Positions 37,326-46,615 of a stretch of DNA of 64,000 nucleotides are shown one piece after another. This stretch comes from Leptolyngbya sp. KIOST-1. GTDB taxonomy: Bacteria; Cyanobacteriota; Cyanobacteriia; Phormidesmidales; Phormidesmidaceae. The stretch lies in contig NZ_JQFA01000002.1 of the NCBI RefSeq assembly GCF_000763385.1, positions 3,410,001 to 3,474,000 of the forward strand. Direction: 5' to 3'. Within the stretch, counting starts at the first letter, position 1, and each line of letters opens with the position of its first letter. The notes under the pieces are model-generated. The model had not been told where the DNA came from. It saw only the letters and a program-made list of their open reading frames with translations, and made no database searches. The translations under genes were made by a program, and so were the position numbers.

Positions 37326-37432
37326 ACCTCCACCCTTTCACCCATCTACCCCCCACCCTTTCACCCATCTACCCCCCACCCATCCCCCCGCCCACTCACC
37401 CACCCGCCCACCCACCCACCCCTACCCCGCCT
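37326..37432. repeat. C-rich tandem repeat upstream of dnaK
   Basis: About 105 bases of CCACCC-, TTCACCCATCTACCCC- and CCCACCCA-type units, including a near-exact double copy of a 21-base unit. G-rich on the minus strand. It ends about 88 bases before the dnaK ATG, inside the likely promoter or leader region. Confidence 0.85.
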
Positions 37433-37519
37433 TCGACGGTTCGGTATCCCCTCCTTCAGGGAAAGGGGCTTTGCCAGCACTATAGATATAGCTGTCAAGC
37501 CGGAGTAAAGAAAAAACCT

Positions 37520-39427
37520 ATGGGTAAAGTAGTTGGAATTGACTTGGGAACGACCAACTCTGTGGTCGCGGTTATGGAAGGGGGCAAACCCACCGTAATC
37601 GCCAACGCTGAAGGCTTTCGCACCACGCCCTCGGTGGTGGCCTATGCCAAAAACGGCGATCGCCTCGTTGGTCAGATCGCCAAGCGCCAGGCGGTGATGA
37701 ACACCGAAAACACCTTTTATTCGGTCAAGCGCTTCATTGGCCGTCGCTACGACGAAGTGGGCACCGAGTCCACCGAAGTGGCCTACAAAGTGCTGAACGT
37801 GGGCAACAACGTCAAGATTGACTGTCCCCAGGCGGGTCAGCAGTTTTCCCCCGAAGAAATTTCAGCGCAGGTGCTGCGCAAGCTGGCCGACGATGCCGGT
37901 AAGTACCTGGGCGAAAAGGTCACCCAGGCGGTGATCACCGTGCCCGCCTACTTCAACGACTCCCAGCGCCAGGCCACCAAGGACGCGGGCAAAATTGCCG
38001 GTCTAGAAGTGCTGCGGATCATCAACGAGCCTACGGCGGCCTCGCTGGCCTATGGGCTAGACCGCAAGAGCAACGAAACCATTCTGGTATTTGACCTCGG
38101 CGGCGGTACCTTCGACGTCTCCATTCTCGAAGTCGGCGACGGCGTGTTTGAAGTGCTGGCCACCTCTGGCGACACCCACCTGGGCGGCGATGACTTCGAC
38201 AAAAAGATTGTGGACTACCTGGCCGGTGAGTTCCAGAAGCTGGAAGGCATCGACCTGCGCAAAGACAAGCAGGCCCTCCAGCGCCTGACCGAGGCCGCTG
38301 AGAAAGCCAAAATTGAGCTGTCCAGTGTTACCCAGGCCGAAGTCAACCTGCCCTTTATCACTGCCACCCAGGACGGCCCCAAGCACCTGGAAATGACCCT
38401 GACCCGGGCCAAGTTCGAAGAACTCTGCGCCGATCTGATCGATCGCTGCCGGATTCCGGTGGAGCAGGCGCTGAAGGATGCCAAGATCGCCAAGACCGCC
38501 ATCGACGAGGTGGTGCTGGTGGGCGGCTCTACCCGCATTCCCGCCATTAAGGATGTGGTGAAGCGCACCCTCGACAAAGAGCCCAACGAAACCGTCAACC
38601 CCGACGAGGTGGTTGCGGTGGGTGCCGCCATTCAGGGCGGTGTGCTGGCCGGTGAGGTGAAGGACATTCTGCTGCTGGATGTCACCCCCCTGTCCCTGGG
38701 TGTGGAAACCCTGGGCGGCGTGATGACCAAGCTCATCCCCCGCAACACCACCATTCCCACCAAGAAGTCGGAGGTGTTCTCGACTGCCCAGGATGGCCAG
38801 ACCAACGTGGAGATCAAGGTGCTCCAGGGCGAGCGCGAGATGGCTAGCGACAACAAGAGCCTGGGAACCTTCCAGCTCTCTGGCATTCCGGCCGCGCCCC
38901 GCGGTGTGCCCCAGATCGAGGTGATCTTCGACATCGATGCCAACGGCATTCTCAATGTCACCGCCAAGGACAAGGGCACCGGTAAAGAGCAGACCATCAC
39001 CATCTCTGGGGCCTCTACCCTGGACGACAACGAAGTCGAGCGCATGGTGAAGGATGCCGAAGCCAACGCCGCCGCCGACAAAGAGCGGCGTGAGAACATC
39101 GACCTCAAGAACCAGGCTGACTCGCTGGCCTACCAGGCCGAGAAGCAGCTGAGCGACATGGGCGACAAGGTGCCCGCCGCCGACAAGGAGAAGGCCGAGG
39201 GACAGATCAAGTCTCTTCGCGATGCGATCGCCGCCGAGGACTTTGGCACCATCAAAACCCTCACGGGCGAGCTACAGCAGACCCTGTACAGCATCAGCAG
39301 CAACCTGTACCAGCAGGCGGGTGGCGATGCCGGTGCCGCTCCCGGTCCCGATGCTACCCCCGGCGATAGCTCCGGTGGCGGTGACGATGTCATCGATGCC
39401 GAGTTCTCTGAGCCTGGCTCGAACTAA
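37520..39427 (+). CDS. dnaK: molecular chaperone DnaK (Hsp70)
   Basis: A 635-residue Hsp70. The ATPase domain starts [20 protein letters not shown], with [20 protein letters not shown], the signature [15 protein letters not shown] and [11 protein letters not shown]. The substrate-binding domain starts near residue 390 ([14 protein letters not shown]). The helical lid ends in a Gly/Asp-rich tail with DDVIDAEF. The ATG at 37520 gives the family N-terminus; the 70 extra upstream codons in the open frame translate the C-rich repeat and are not real. No dnaJ or grpE is adjacent. Cyanobacteria have several dnaK copies and I do not assign the paralog. Confidence 0.97.
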   Translation: MGKVVGIDLGTTNSVVAVMEGGKPTVIANAEGFRTTPSVVAYAKNGDRLVGQIAKRQAVMNTENTFYSVKRFIGRRYDEVGTESTEVAYKVLNVGNNVKIDCPQAGQQFSPEEISAQVLRKLADDAGKYLGEKVTQAVITVPAYFNDSQRQATKDAGKIAGLEVLRIINEPTAASLAYGLDRKSNETILVFDLGGGTFDVSILEVGDGVFEVLATSGDTHLGGDDFDKKIVDYLAGEFQKLEGIDLRKDKQALQRLTEAAEKAKIELSSVTQAEVNLPFITATQDGPKHLEMTLTRAKFEELCADLIDRCRIPVEQALKDAKIAKTAIDEVVLVGGSTRIPAIKDVVKRTLDKEPNETVNPDEVVAVGAAIQGGVLAGEVKDILLLDVTPLSLGVETLGGVMTKLIPRNTTIPTKKSEVFSTAQDGQTNVEIKVLQGEREMASDNKSLGTFQLSGIPAAPRGVPQIEVIFDIDANGILNVTAKDKGTGKEQTITISGASTLDDNEVERMVKDAEANAAADKERRENIDLKNQADSLAYQAEKQLSDMGDKVPAADKEKAEGQIKSLRDAIAAEDFGTIKTLTGELQQTLYSISSNLYQQAGGDAGAAPGPDATPGDSSGGGDDVIDAEFSEPGSN

Positions 39428-39466
39428 CTGGGCCACTTAGCCCACGGCTTTGCTCTGGCTAGCTAG

Positions 39467-39503
39467 AAAGGCGGATAGCGAAAATGCTATCCGCCTTTTT
39501 TTG
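39467..39503 (+). terminator. rho-independent terminator of dnaK
   Basis: Stem AAGGCGGATAGC / GCTATCCGCCTT with a short A-rich loop, then a T run. Confidence 0.9.
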
Positions 39504-39597
39504 GTTTTATACCCTATTCTGAACGAATGCCCCCAATTTCTGTGCCCTATCCAATACTCCAGGGTCAAAGACGAGGCTTTTTGCAGCTTTGAGTTAG

Positions 39598-40011
39598 CTA
39601 ATCTCGCAGGTTGCCCCGCTGGGCTTTGAGCTGGCTGCGTTTGGTTTTGCTGTCAAGGCGCTTTTTCTGGGCGCTTTTGGAGGGTTTGGTGGGTTTGCGC
39701 TTTTTGGGGGTTACGGTGACGCTCTGAATTAGCGTCTTGAGGCGGTTGAGGGCGTCGTCTTTGTTTTGCTCCTGGGTGCGGTGCTGCTGAGCCTTGATCA
39801 CAATCACGCCGTCCTGGGTGATGCGGCTGTCGTTGAGGGCCAGCAGGCGCTCTTTGTAGAGCGGCGACAGGGAGGAGGCGTGAATGTCAAAGCGCAGGTG
39901 AATGGCGGTGGCCACCTTGTTCACGTTTTGGCCCCCCGCCCCCTGGGAGCGAACGGCGCTCAGCTCGATTTCGCTGAGGGGAATAGCGGTGCGGGGCGTG
40001 ATTTGCAGCAT
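39598..40011 (-). CDS. arfB: ribosome rescue factor ArfB
   Basis: A 137-residue peptidyl-tRNA hydrolase that frees stalled ribosomes. The catalytic GGQ is in RSQGAGGQNVNKVAT (about residue 27), followed by a short release-factor-like core and a basic C-terminal tail (KRKPTKPSKSAQKKRL) that enters the empty mRNA channel. Length fits the family. Confidence 0.93.
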   Translation of the reverse strand: MLQITPRTAIPLSEIELSAVRSQGAGGQNVNKVATAIHLRFDIHASSLSPLYKERLLALNDSRITQDGVIVIKAQQHRTQEQNKDDALNRLKTLIQSVTVTPKKRKPTKPSKSAQKKRLDSKTKRSQLKAQRGNLRD

Positions 40012-40131
40012 GGGAGACAGCGGGCATCTATCTCCACCATAGCCCCATCCCCAGCGGAAAGGAACCGAGCCGGGAGGCAGACTGCGCTGGCTGGGGAATG
40101 CTTGAACCAGTCGTTCGCTGAGTATCCTGGT

Positions 40132-41244
40132 ATGTGGATCAAGTCTGTCACTGACCGATCGCTTTGGAGAGTGGGGCCAGGGCGATCGCGCTATTGGCTA
40201 CTGGGGCTAGTGAGCGCGATCGCCCTGTTGCTGCTTGCGCTCGCGGGTCCAGCCCAGGCGGCTTATCCTGCTTTTTTAGATGCCTATGTCAACGACTATG
40301 GCCAGGTGCTCAGCGACGGCGAAAAGAGCTTGGCCAGGGCTCAGCTAGACCAGTTTCGCCGTCGCACTGGAGTCCACGCGGTGCTGCTGACGGTAAACTC
40401 GATCTACGACTACGGCACGGGCGATGCCGCCCTCGAACCCTTTGCCACCAACCTGTTCAATACCTGGGGGATTGGCGATGCCGGACGCAACGACGGCATT
40501 TTGCTGCTGGTGGCCCCCGGCGATCGCCAGGTCCGCATCGAGCTGGGCATGGGCTACGATCGCAGCTACGACCGGGTCGCCCAGGCCATCGTAGACGACG
40601 CCATGCTGCCCCAGTTCAGGCAGGGCAATATTGGCCAGGGCACGCTGATCGGCGTCAACCAAATTGTCCAGAAGTTTGACCCCAGCAGTCCGCCAGCGGT
40701 CAACCCGGTGCTGGCCTACCTGCCTCCCGAACTAACCGAATGGGTGTCGCCCCAGGTTGCAATTGGCGGCGGCCTGGCGGCGGGCGGAGTCGGCCTATTT
40801 GCGGGAGGGTTGGCCCTCAAGCGGCTACAGCGATACCGCCCGCGCCACTGCCCCAAGTGCCGCGTCGCCCTCCAGCGCCTGGACGAGCAGGCGGACGATC
40901 GCTACCTCAGCCGTGGCCAGCGCAAGGAAGAATCGCTCCAGTCGGTGGACTACGACGTCTGGCTTTGCCGCAGCTGCGGGCACCACGATGTGCTTTCCTA
41001 CGGCAACCTGTTCTCGGGCTACCAAAAATGCCCTGGCTGCCGTCACCGGACCATGACCGTGACCAGCCGCACCCTGGTTGCCGCAACCGAGCACCGTACC
41101 GGTACAGCGGAGGTCCACGAAGTGTGTCAGTTCTGCGATCGCAATCGCCGCAGTACCCGTACATTACCTCGCCGGGATCCTCCCAGCGGGGGCAGATCGG
41201 GCGGCGGGCGCTCCTCGGGGGGTGGAGCCTCGGGCCGCTGGTAA
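40132..41244 (+). CDS. TPM-domain membrane protein with zinc-ribbon tail
   Basis: A 370-residue protein. A signal/anchor (about residues 22-42) precedes a TPM domain (about 45-190; FLDAYVNDYGQVLSDGEK, LLVAPGDRQVRIELGMGYD), a family that includes the plant photosystem II repair protein TLP18.3. A transmembrane helix lies at about 210-228. The cytoplasmic tail has three Cys pairs (CPKC, CRSC, CPGC) and a final CQFC, then a Gly/Ser-rich end. ATG 40132 gives the signal sequence. Bases 40185-40851 are copied in mobile element 2. The role in membrane-protein repair is inferred from the family. Confidence 0.85.
   Translation: MWIKSVTDRSLWRVGPGRSRYWLLGLVSAIALLLLALAGPAQAAYPAFLDAYVNDYGQVLSDGEKSLARAQLDQFRRRTGVHAVLLTVNSIYDYGTGDAALEPFATNLFNTWGIGDAGRNDGILLLVAPGDRQVRIELGMGYDRSYDRVAQAIVDDAMLPQFRQGNIGQGTLIGVNQIVQKFDPSSPPAVNPVLAYLPPELTEWVSPQVAIGGGLAAGGVGLFAGGLALKRLQRYRPRHCPKCRVALQRLDEQADDRYLSRGQRKEESLQSVDYDVWLCRSCGHHDVLSYGNLFSGYQKCPGCRHRTMTVTSRTLVAATEHRTGTAEVHEVCQFCDRNRRSTRTLPRRDPPSGGRSGGGRSSGGGASGRW
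40185..40851. repeat. source segment copied into mobile element 2
   Basis: 667 bases recurring at 46684-47350 in the same orientation, with no difference found in the stretches compared. They cover the signal region, TPM domain and membrane helix of the gene but not its start codon or zinc-ribbon tail. Confidence 0.92.
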
Positions 41245-41761
41245 GGGCTGGATCAGGTTATTCCAAGCCTGAGGATTGGCAGAATACGTCATATCTGGAT
41301 GCGGATTGTAGGTTGCTTGGAGGCTGGCAGAACAAACGTATACCAAATTCGGTTTGAAAAAAGAAGGAGACTTTCTGCGCTTGTGAGTCGTCGAAGTAAT
41401 CCCGGTTTTCTCAACAAGCTGGTGTTTGAACTGGCTTATTGAAAAATACGAGGATGAGTTTAGATTGCAATACCTGCTTGGCAATTTAATGCTGATTAAT
41501 CGACTCAATCTCTTGTGCTTGCGATCGCTTATACAGCCCTCATTCCCAGGAGTGGGCAATTGCAACTATGCGATGGCCAAACTGTTATCACAGGCTGCTG
41601 TGGCTAAGTGACTGAGCGTGTTTTTTTATTCGGAAAGCATTAATCCGATCGTTAAGAGTGTTGTCATTGGTTGATTCTTCTTCCTCAAAACATTAGGGTG
41701 ACCCTATTAGCCGTTGTACGGTTCGCTAAATTTGAAGATGCACTCGGCATTTCCCTGACCG
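41245..41761. other. AT-rich intergenic region before AraC gene
   Basis: 517 bases with no convincing gene; short open frames on both strands (for example 41426-41611) lack ribosome sites and recognisable sequence. It is more AT-rich than the preceding 40 kb and marks the left edge of the 41.7-46.6 kb cluster. One palindrome is listed separately. Confidence 0.6.
41694..41706. promoter_or_regulatory. palindrome TAGGGT-G-ACCCTA
   Basis: A perfect inverted repeat 56 bases upstream of the AraC-family gene. It is a candidate regulator site; an AraC protein would more often use direct repeats, so the binder is unknown. Confidence 0.35.
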
Positions 41762-42670
41762 ATGCTTAGAAGTAAAGAGCCAAACGTTTTGACCCATTCA
41801 CATGTTCCTGGCTGGGAATATGTTACCGGCGTGCCAACGCCTGGCTTGCGGTCTTCGATTGGTTTTTACAGTGGCTACTACCAAAATGCAGACCAACCAG
41901 TGCGCCGTTTACAAGCACCGAGTGCCCGGGTAATGCTTGTTTTGGGATTTGGCGCTGATATGAGCATTCGCCAGATTGACTCTGATATCAATTCTGAAGT
42001 CAATCAATCCTTTGTGGCTGGACTGGATGCCCAGCCCCTGTTGAGGGAGCACAACGGGGAGCGATATTGCATTGCGATCGCGTTGCCCCCCTGGGCCGCT
42101 TATCGACTGTTTCAAGGTGCAGCGACTGAGTTTGTTCAAGACGTCGTTGCCCTGGAGGACATTTGGGGCGATGTTAATCTGTATATGGAACAACTGAGTG
42201 AACAATCGTCCTGGCAACAACGGTTTGCAGTAGTCGATCGACTACTGCAAGAAAAATTCAAAACTTCTAAGTACCGCGTTCGTTCCGAGATTTGCTGGGC
42301 GTGGGATCAACTGGCGGCCCGAGGCGGTTGTATCTTGATCCGACAGTTGGCGCGAACGATTGGCTGGAGCGATCGCTACTTTATCAAGCGCTTTCAGGAG
42401 CAAACGGGGATAACCCCCAAGGCAGCGGCCCGCCAAATGCGATTTACCCAGGCTTACAAACTGCTCAGGACTTCCCATGACCACACCCTTAGCGAGATTG
42501 CGCTAGCGTGCGGGTACAGTGACCAGAGCCACCTCACGCGAGAGTTTCATACTTTCTGCGGCTGTTTGCCCACCGCTTTTCAGAAAGCTAAAGCTGCGGA
42601 AGCTGACTTTCCTGGCCTGCCAGGAGAGCCTGGGATTCCAGGCGATTTGGGTGGAGATTTTGATCGATAA
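41762..42670 (+). CDS. AraC-family transcriptional regulator
   Basis: A 302-residue regulator. The N-terminal ~170 residues are an effector-sensing region without a clear cupin signature (GFYSGYYQNADQPVRRL). The C-terminal double helix-turn-helix occupies ~190-285: LARTIGWSDRYFIKRFQEQT and LSEIALACGYSDQSHLTREF. The protein ends in a collagen-like tail, GLPGEPGIPGDLGG. It precedes MAPEG, methyltransferase and cupin genes on the same strand and probably regulates some of them. Confidence 0.9.
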   Translation: MLRSKEPNVLTHSHVPGWEYVTGVPTPGLRSSIGFYSGYYQNADQPVRRLQAPSARVMLVLGFGADMSIRQIDSDINSEVNQSFVAGLDAQPLLREHNGERYCIAIALPPWAAYRLFQGAATEFVQDVVALEDIWGDVNLYMEQLSEQSSWQQRFAVVDRLLQEKFKTSKYRVRSEICWAWDQLAARGGCILIRQLARTIGWSDRYFIKRFQEQTGITPKAAARQMRFTQAYKLLRTSHDHTLSEIALACGYSDQSHLTREFHTFCGCLPTAFQKAKAAEADFPGLPGEPGIPGDLGGDFDR

Positions 42671-42862
42671 CTTGTGACTGATGGTGAAGGTGGTGACAAT
42701 GGCGATCGCTATTGATCTGCCCCTCGGGCGAACGGAAAATCCTGATAAAAACTTCTGCCTACCCGGACTGGAATTCCTTGATTCGCTTGATTCAACCGTT
42801 ACCTGAGCCCCGATCTCATTGCAGGCCAGTCGCAGACAGGAGACTCACCCAGGAGAAAACCC

Positions 42863-43429
42863 ATGTCCCAGCAATCTAACGCGCCAGTCAATCTGCACCA
42901 GGAAGAGCAGTCCATTCGGCAAGCCGGAACCCTGTCGCTGCTGCTCTGCGCCTTCTGTTTTGCGATCGGCTATGTCACCTTGCCTCGGGTGTTTGAGTTC
43001 CCCACACTGCTGATGAATCGGCTAGCCTTCGCTTTGCAGGCCAGTGTGTTTGCGCTGCTGTGGGTGCTGATCGGGGTGATGATGGTGTCCGCTGGACGGC
43101 GCAAATCCGTCGAAGATGTTGGGGGAGCCGCTTCTGGTCCCCCCAGTGGCAAGATTGCCGTTTCGGTGGCCTTTCTGCAAAATACTCTGGAGCAAGCGGT
43201 GCTGGCGGTAGGAGCCTACCTGGCCCTGGCTACTCTGCTCAGCGGTCCCTGGCTGTCGCTGATTGTGACGGCGGTGGTGCTGTTTGGGGTGGGGCGGCTG
43301 CTTTTCTTGAGGGGCTACCGCCGCGACCAGCGGGGGGCAAAGGGGCGAGCCTTCGGCATGACCCTGACGATATGGCCGACCCTGGCCGGGTATCTGCTGG
43401 CGATCGCCCTGATCGTCATTCCTGCATAA
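42863..43429 (+). CDS. MAPEG-family membrane protein
   Basis: A 188-residue protein with four hydrophobic helices and MAPEG-type features (FLQNTLEQAVLAVGAYLAL, RLLFLRGYRRD). MAPEG proteins are membrane glutathione transferases or related lipid-mediator enzymes; the substrate is not predictable. An AGGAGAAAACCC ribosome site precedes the ATG. It is in the same direction as the AraC gene and the methyltransferases downstream. Confidence 0.85.
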   Translation: MSQQSNAPVNLHQEEQSIRQAGTLSLLLCAFCFAIGYVTLPRVFEFPTLLMNRLAFALQASVFALLWVLIGVMMVSAGRRKSVEDVGGAASGPPSGKIAVSVAFLQNTLEQAVLAVGAYLALATLLSGPWLSLIVTAVVLFGVGRLLFLRGYRRDQRGAKGRAFGMTLTIWPTLAGYLLAIALIVIPA

Positions 43430-43500
43430 CTTCGCCAATCCCCATTTTTGGCTTTGCTAAATATAGGGATGACTTAAAAAAAGTCAATGCTTCTCGTAGA

Positions 43501-43518
43501 GACAAACGGTCGTTTGTC
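43501..43518. promoter_or_regulatory. 18-bp palindrome GACAAACG-GT-CGTTTGTC
   Basis: Perfect 8-bp arms with a 2-base centre. The form is typical of TetR-family operators. It lies in the 405-base gap between MAPEG (ends 43429) and the MddA-like gene (43835). No tetR gene is in the window. The rest of the gap has no recognisable gene. Confidence 0.55.
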
Positions 43519-43834
43519 CCGTTTTCCTCTAGCCAAACTCATTTCTCAATTCAGCCAGGCCCGATTTTTTTGCCCATTTTTCCTGGTACGTATCCCTAGA
43601 ATTCCGCTGGCTAGGCGGAGGCGTTCGCTCTGTGGCTCTCCCGACTACTACCGGAGCGAAAACGCCGTCAGGAGGTCAATTTTTTTCAAGACTGTACAGA
43701 GCCTATAGCGCTACGATGCTTGAACTAGACTTCAGTCAATCCTGATCCTTCGTGGTGAAGGTAATCCAGAAGATGATCTCCCATCTCTATAAAGATTGTC
43801 AGAGGTCACCGGAAAAATTCAGGGAGGAAAACGA

Positions 43835-44638
43835 ATGGTCACTCAAGCACCAGAAACACCCGCCCAAAACAAACGGCCCAGAAAATGGTTTAGAGTTCTG
43901 GCATTTATCTATGGTCTGGTTTGTTACGGAGTCTTTTTTGTCACAATTCTGTACGCGATCGGGTTTGTCGGCAATCTGTTCGTGCCGAAGTCAATTGACT
44001 CTGATCCCGTTAACTCCCTGAGTCAGGCAATTATTGTAGATATTGGCCTGCTCGGCTTCTTTGGCTTACAACACAGCGGCATGGCCCGCCAAGAATTCAA
44101 ATCTCGGTGGACTCGTATCGTGCCCAGGCCGATTGAACGCAGCACCTACGTTCTGTTTTCCAGCCTTTGCTTACTGACCCTCTTTTACTTCTGGCAACCG
44201 CTCAGTATCACGATCTGGCATGTGGACAATCCCCTTGCGCGCCAGGTGCTCTATGGCTTGTTTGGGATGGGCTGGTTGACCGTATTTGCCAGCACTTTCT
44301 TAATCGATCATTTTGATTTGTTTGGCTTGCGCCAGGTGTACTCTTATCTGCGGAAAAAGGAGTATACACCGCCTGAATTTGTCACCCCTGGCCCTTACAA
44401 ATACGTTCGCCATCCGCTCTATGTCGGTTTTTTCATTGCCTTCTGGGCAACACCGACGATGACGGCTGCCCATCTGGTGTTTGCCGTTGTCACCAGCCTT
44501 TATATTTTGACCGCCATTCAACTGGAAGAGCGCGATCTCGTCAGGCTCCATGGCGAAGACTATGCAGAGTACCGTCGGCAAGTGCCGATGCTGATTCCAT
44601 TTAGCCGCACTGGAGAGGAGGTGAACAAACAGCTTTGA
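43835..44638 (+). CDS. mddA: MddA-like methanethiol S-methyltransferase
   Basis: A 267-residue membrane methyltransferase of the isoprenylcysteine methyltransferase-like superfamily. Family marks are HSGMARQEFKSRWTR, IERSTYVLFSSL, the SAM-binding region GPYKYVRHPLYVGFF and ERDLVRLHGEDYAEYRR. MddA makes dimethyl sulfide from methanethiol. Six hydrophobic segments are seen. GGAGG lies 7 bases before ATG 43835. The substrate is from memory of the family; a related NnrU-type protein cannot be excluded. Confidence 0.78.
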   Translation: MVTQAPETPAQNKRPRKWFRVLAFIYGLVCYGVFFVTILYAIGFVGNLFVPKSIDSDPVNSLSQAIIVDIGLLGFFGLQHSGMARQEFKSRWTRIVPRPIERSTYVLFSSLCLLTLFYFWQPLSITIWHVDNPLARQVLYGLFGMGWLTVFASTFLIDHFDLFGLRQVYSYLRKKEYTPPEFVTPGPYKYVRHPLYVGFFIAFWATPTMTAAHLVFAVVTSLYILTAIQLEERDLVRLHGEDYAEYRRQVPMLIPFSRTGEEVNKQL

Positions 44639-44789
44639 TAATGGCCAAGGCAATTTTTCGAGAATATTCTTTTAAGAGGACGGTCTCGTTGCTGTAATTG
44701 TTCAGTTGAATCTGTTCAATTTACAAACAGTATTGCTGTCTCTGAGCACAAATTTCAATTTTCATTATTCATTTACGAGAAAATTAGCC

Positions 44790-44951
44790 ATGTCTGTTAA
44801 TAAGGAAGAACTTGACAAAGCTGTTAATGCTGCATTGAATGGTCTCGAACTCCGAGATGTGCGCTTTTCGCAATATCGATTTAACGTCAAGCCTGCTAAG
44901 ATCACGCGCTCTGGCGGCACCGTGACTGTGGTGGGTGGTGAAGAAAGTTGA
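44790..44951 (+). CDS. small 53-residue hypothetical protein
   Basis: Starts MSVNKEELDKAVNAALNGLE and ends RSGGTVTVVGGEES; soluble, mixed charge. It lies between the MddA-like and cupin genes on the same strand. No family is recognised. The ribosome site is weak (GAGAAAATTAGCC). Confidence 0.55.
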   Translation: MSVNKEELDKAVNAALNGLELRDVRFSQYRFNVKPAKITRSGGTVTVVGGEES

Positions 44952-44984
44952 TTGCCACATCTTGTTGATTTTGGAAATAGAGCC

Positions 44985-45470
44985 ATGTTATCGACACGCT
45001 TTTTTGTCAAACGATGGGTTAAGGCTGTGGTCCTGTCATTTGTGGCCCTAGCCGTTATTGCCGCCTGTGCTTTAGCTGTTGCGCCAGCAAGGCCAATTCT
45101 CTGGGCCGTCAATGATCCGCAGTTAGAGTGGGGAGCCTGTCCCGATTTCTTTCCAACGGGCTGTGAATTGGCGGTGCTTCAGGGTGATCCGGCTGAGAAC
45201 AACTCAGATATTTTCTTCAGGGTGCCGCCCAATTCTGCCTTACCACTCCACTATCACACCTCAGCCGAACGCATGACCCTGGTATCGGGCAATCTGCAAC
45301 TGACCTTTGCGGACCAGGAACCCATGCAAATCGCACCGGGCAACTACATTTATGGCCCGGCAGAATTGCCCCACGCAGGCTTCTGTGCGGCAGGGGACCC
45401 CTGTGTGCTGTTTATCGCCTTTGAATTGCCGATCGATGCCATTCCAGTTGAACCGTTGGAGCAAGCTTGA
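44985..45470 (+). CDS. membrane-anchored cupin protein
   Basis: A 161-residue protein with an N-terminal hydrophobic anchor (about residues 10-33) and a cupin domain. The first metal-binding motif is LPLHYHTSAERMTLVSGN and the second region is GNYIYGPAELPHAGFC. Cupins of this kind are enzymes or small-molecule binders; the role here is unknown. It is followed after 56 bases by the O-methyltransferase gene. Confidence 0.8.
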   Translation: MLSTRFFVKRWVKAVVLSFVALAVIAACALAVAPARPILWAVNDPQLEWGACPDFFPTGCELAVLQGDPAENNSDIFFRVPPNSALPLHYHTSAERMTLVSGNLQLTFADQEPMQIAPGNYIYGPAELPHAGFCAAGDPCVLFIAFELPIDAIPVEPLEQA

Positions 45471-45526
45471 TGCCTTGGATTTGGGGTATCCAGAATTCTA
45501 CAAATTCATCGTAAAAAGGAGGAAAT

Positions 45527-46615
45527 ATGGTTAGTCAAACTCAATCTGCCGCCACAGCATCGCCCCAACCCGCAGATATCGTCATGCAAATGGTGATGGG
45601 TGCATGGGTGTCCCAGGCCATTTCGACTCTGACCCGACTGGATGTACCCGATCGCCTCAAAGACCACGGCCCACAATCGGTTCAGGCATTGACCCAAAAC
45701 CTGGGCGTTGATGCCAAACCGGAATTTTTAGAACGGGTGCTGAGGGCCTGTGCCAGCATTGGACTGTTCAGCGAGAGTGCAGACGGACGGTTTGGCATCA
45801 CTCCCCTCTCGGAGGTATTAACCAGTGATTCCCCCATGTCCCTCAAGAAGCTGACGGAGGTTTTTGGAGCCAGTTGGTGGCAGCTCTGGGGGGGACTGGA
45901 GAATGCCCTGAGAACCGGACAATCGCAGCCGATCGCCCGGTTTGGCATGAACTATTGGGAGTACTGCCTGTCCAACCCCAGGGAAATGGCCGACTTTGCC
46001 GCCGCTATGAAAGCCAACAGCCTCAACTCTATGCGGGGCGTGCTGGGCCATTGCGACTTTTCCCAGGCCAAAACAGTGGTGGATGTGGGCGGGGGTGCGG
46101 GGCATCTGGCGATCGCCCTCCTCAAGCAATACCCACACCTGCAAGCGGTGGTTCTCGACCTGCCGGAGCTGATTTCCATCGCCCAGCAAAACATGCAAGG
46201 GCAGGACGAGACGATTACCCAAAGGGTGAAATTTGTCGGTGGCGATATGTTCCGGGCCGTGCCTGAAGCCGATGTCTACATCCTCAAGCACATCATGCAC
46301 GATTGGGACGATGCCCAATGCCTTCAGATCCTCAAAAACTGTCGGCAAAGCATGACAGGCGATGGCCGTTTACTGTGTGTCGATGCGGTGCTTCCCCCCC
46401 TGGGCGATACCCAGGGGACACCCGCTAAGTTTCTGGATGTGAATATGATCGTTTTTGGCGGCGGGAACGAACGAACGGAGGAGCAGTGGCGAGAACTGTA
46501 CGCAGCGGCAGGCTTCGAGCTAATTGCGATTACCCCGCTGCAAGATAACTTTGGCACCAGTATTGTTGAAGGCAAGAAGGCTAAGTCTAGTTCCCCCCGA
46601 GTTTGTGTCGAGTAA
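45527..46615 (+). CDS. SAM-dependent O-methyltransferase (end altered)
   Basis: A 362-codon frame. The N-terminal dimerisation domain (about 10-100) and the catalytic domain match the COMT/acetylserotonin-type O-methyltransferases: VVDVGGGAGHLAIAL (about residue 185), LDLPELI, KHIMHDWDD with the general-base His. A perfect AAAGGAGG ribosome site is present. The last nine residues (SSSPRVCVE) come from mobile element 2. Without the insertion the frame ends VEGKKAK then TAA, so the native protein has about 353 residues. The substrate is unknown. Confidence 0.9.
   Translation: MVSQTQSAATASPQPADIVMQMVMGAWVSQAISTLTRLDVPDRLKDHGPQSVQALTQNLGVDAKPEFLERVLRACASIGLFSESADGRFGITPLSEVLTSDSPMSLKKLTEVFGASWWQLWGGLENALRTGQSQPIARFGMNYWEYCLSNPREMADFAAAMKANSLNSMRGVLGHCDFSQAKTVVDVGGGAGHLAIALLKQYPHLQAVVLDLPELISIAQQNMQGQDETITQRVKFVGGDMFRAVPEADVYILKHIMHDWDDAQCLQILKNCRQSMTGDGRLLCVDAVLPPLGDTQGTPAKFLDVNMIVFGGGNERTEEQWRELYAAAGFELIAITPLQDNFGTSIVEGKKAKSSSPRVCVE
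46579..46586. repeat. target-site duplication, left (element 2)
   Basis: GGCTAAGT, repeated exactly at 48159-48166. Confidence 0.93.

Noticed and set aside
37310..37519. N-terminal extension of DnaK
   Set aside because: The extra 70 codons translate the C-rich repeat (His/Pro/Thr strings) and lack a ribosome site; the family start is at 37520.
41426..41611. 61-codon ORF between the TPM and AraC genes
   Set aside because: No ribosome-binding site, no recognisable sequence, and overlapping frames on the other strand of similar length.
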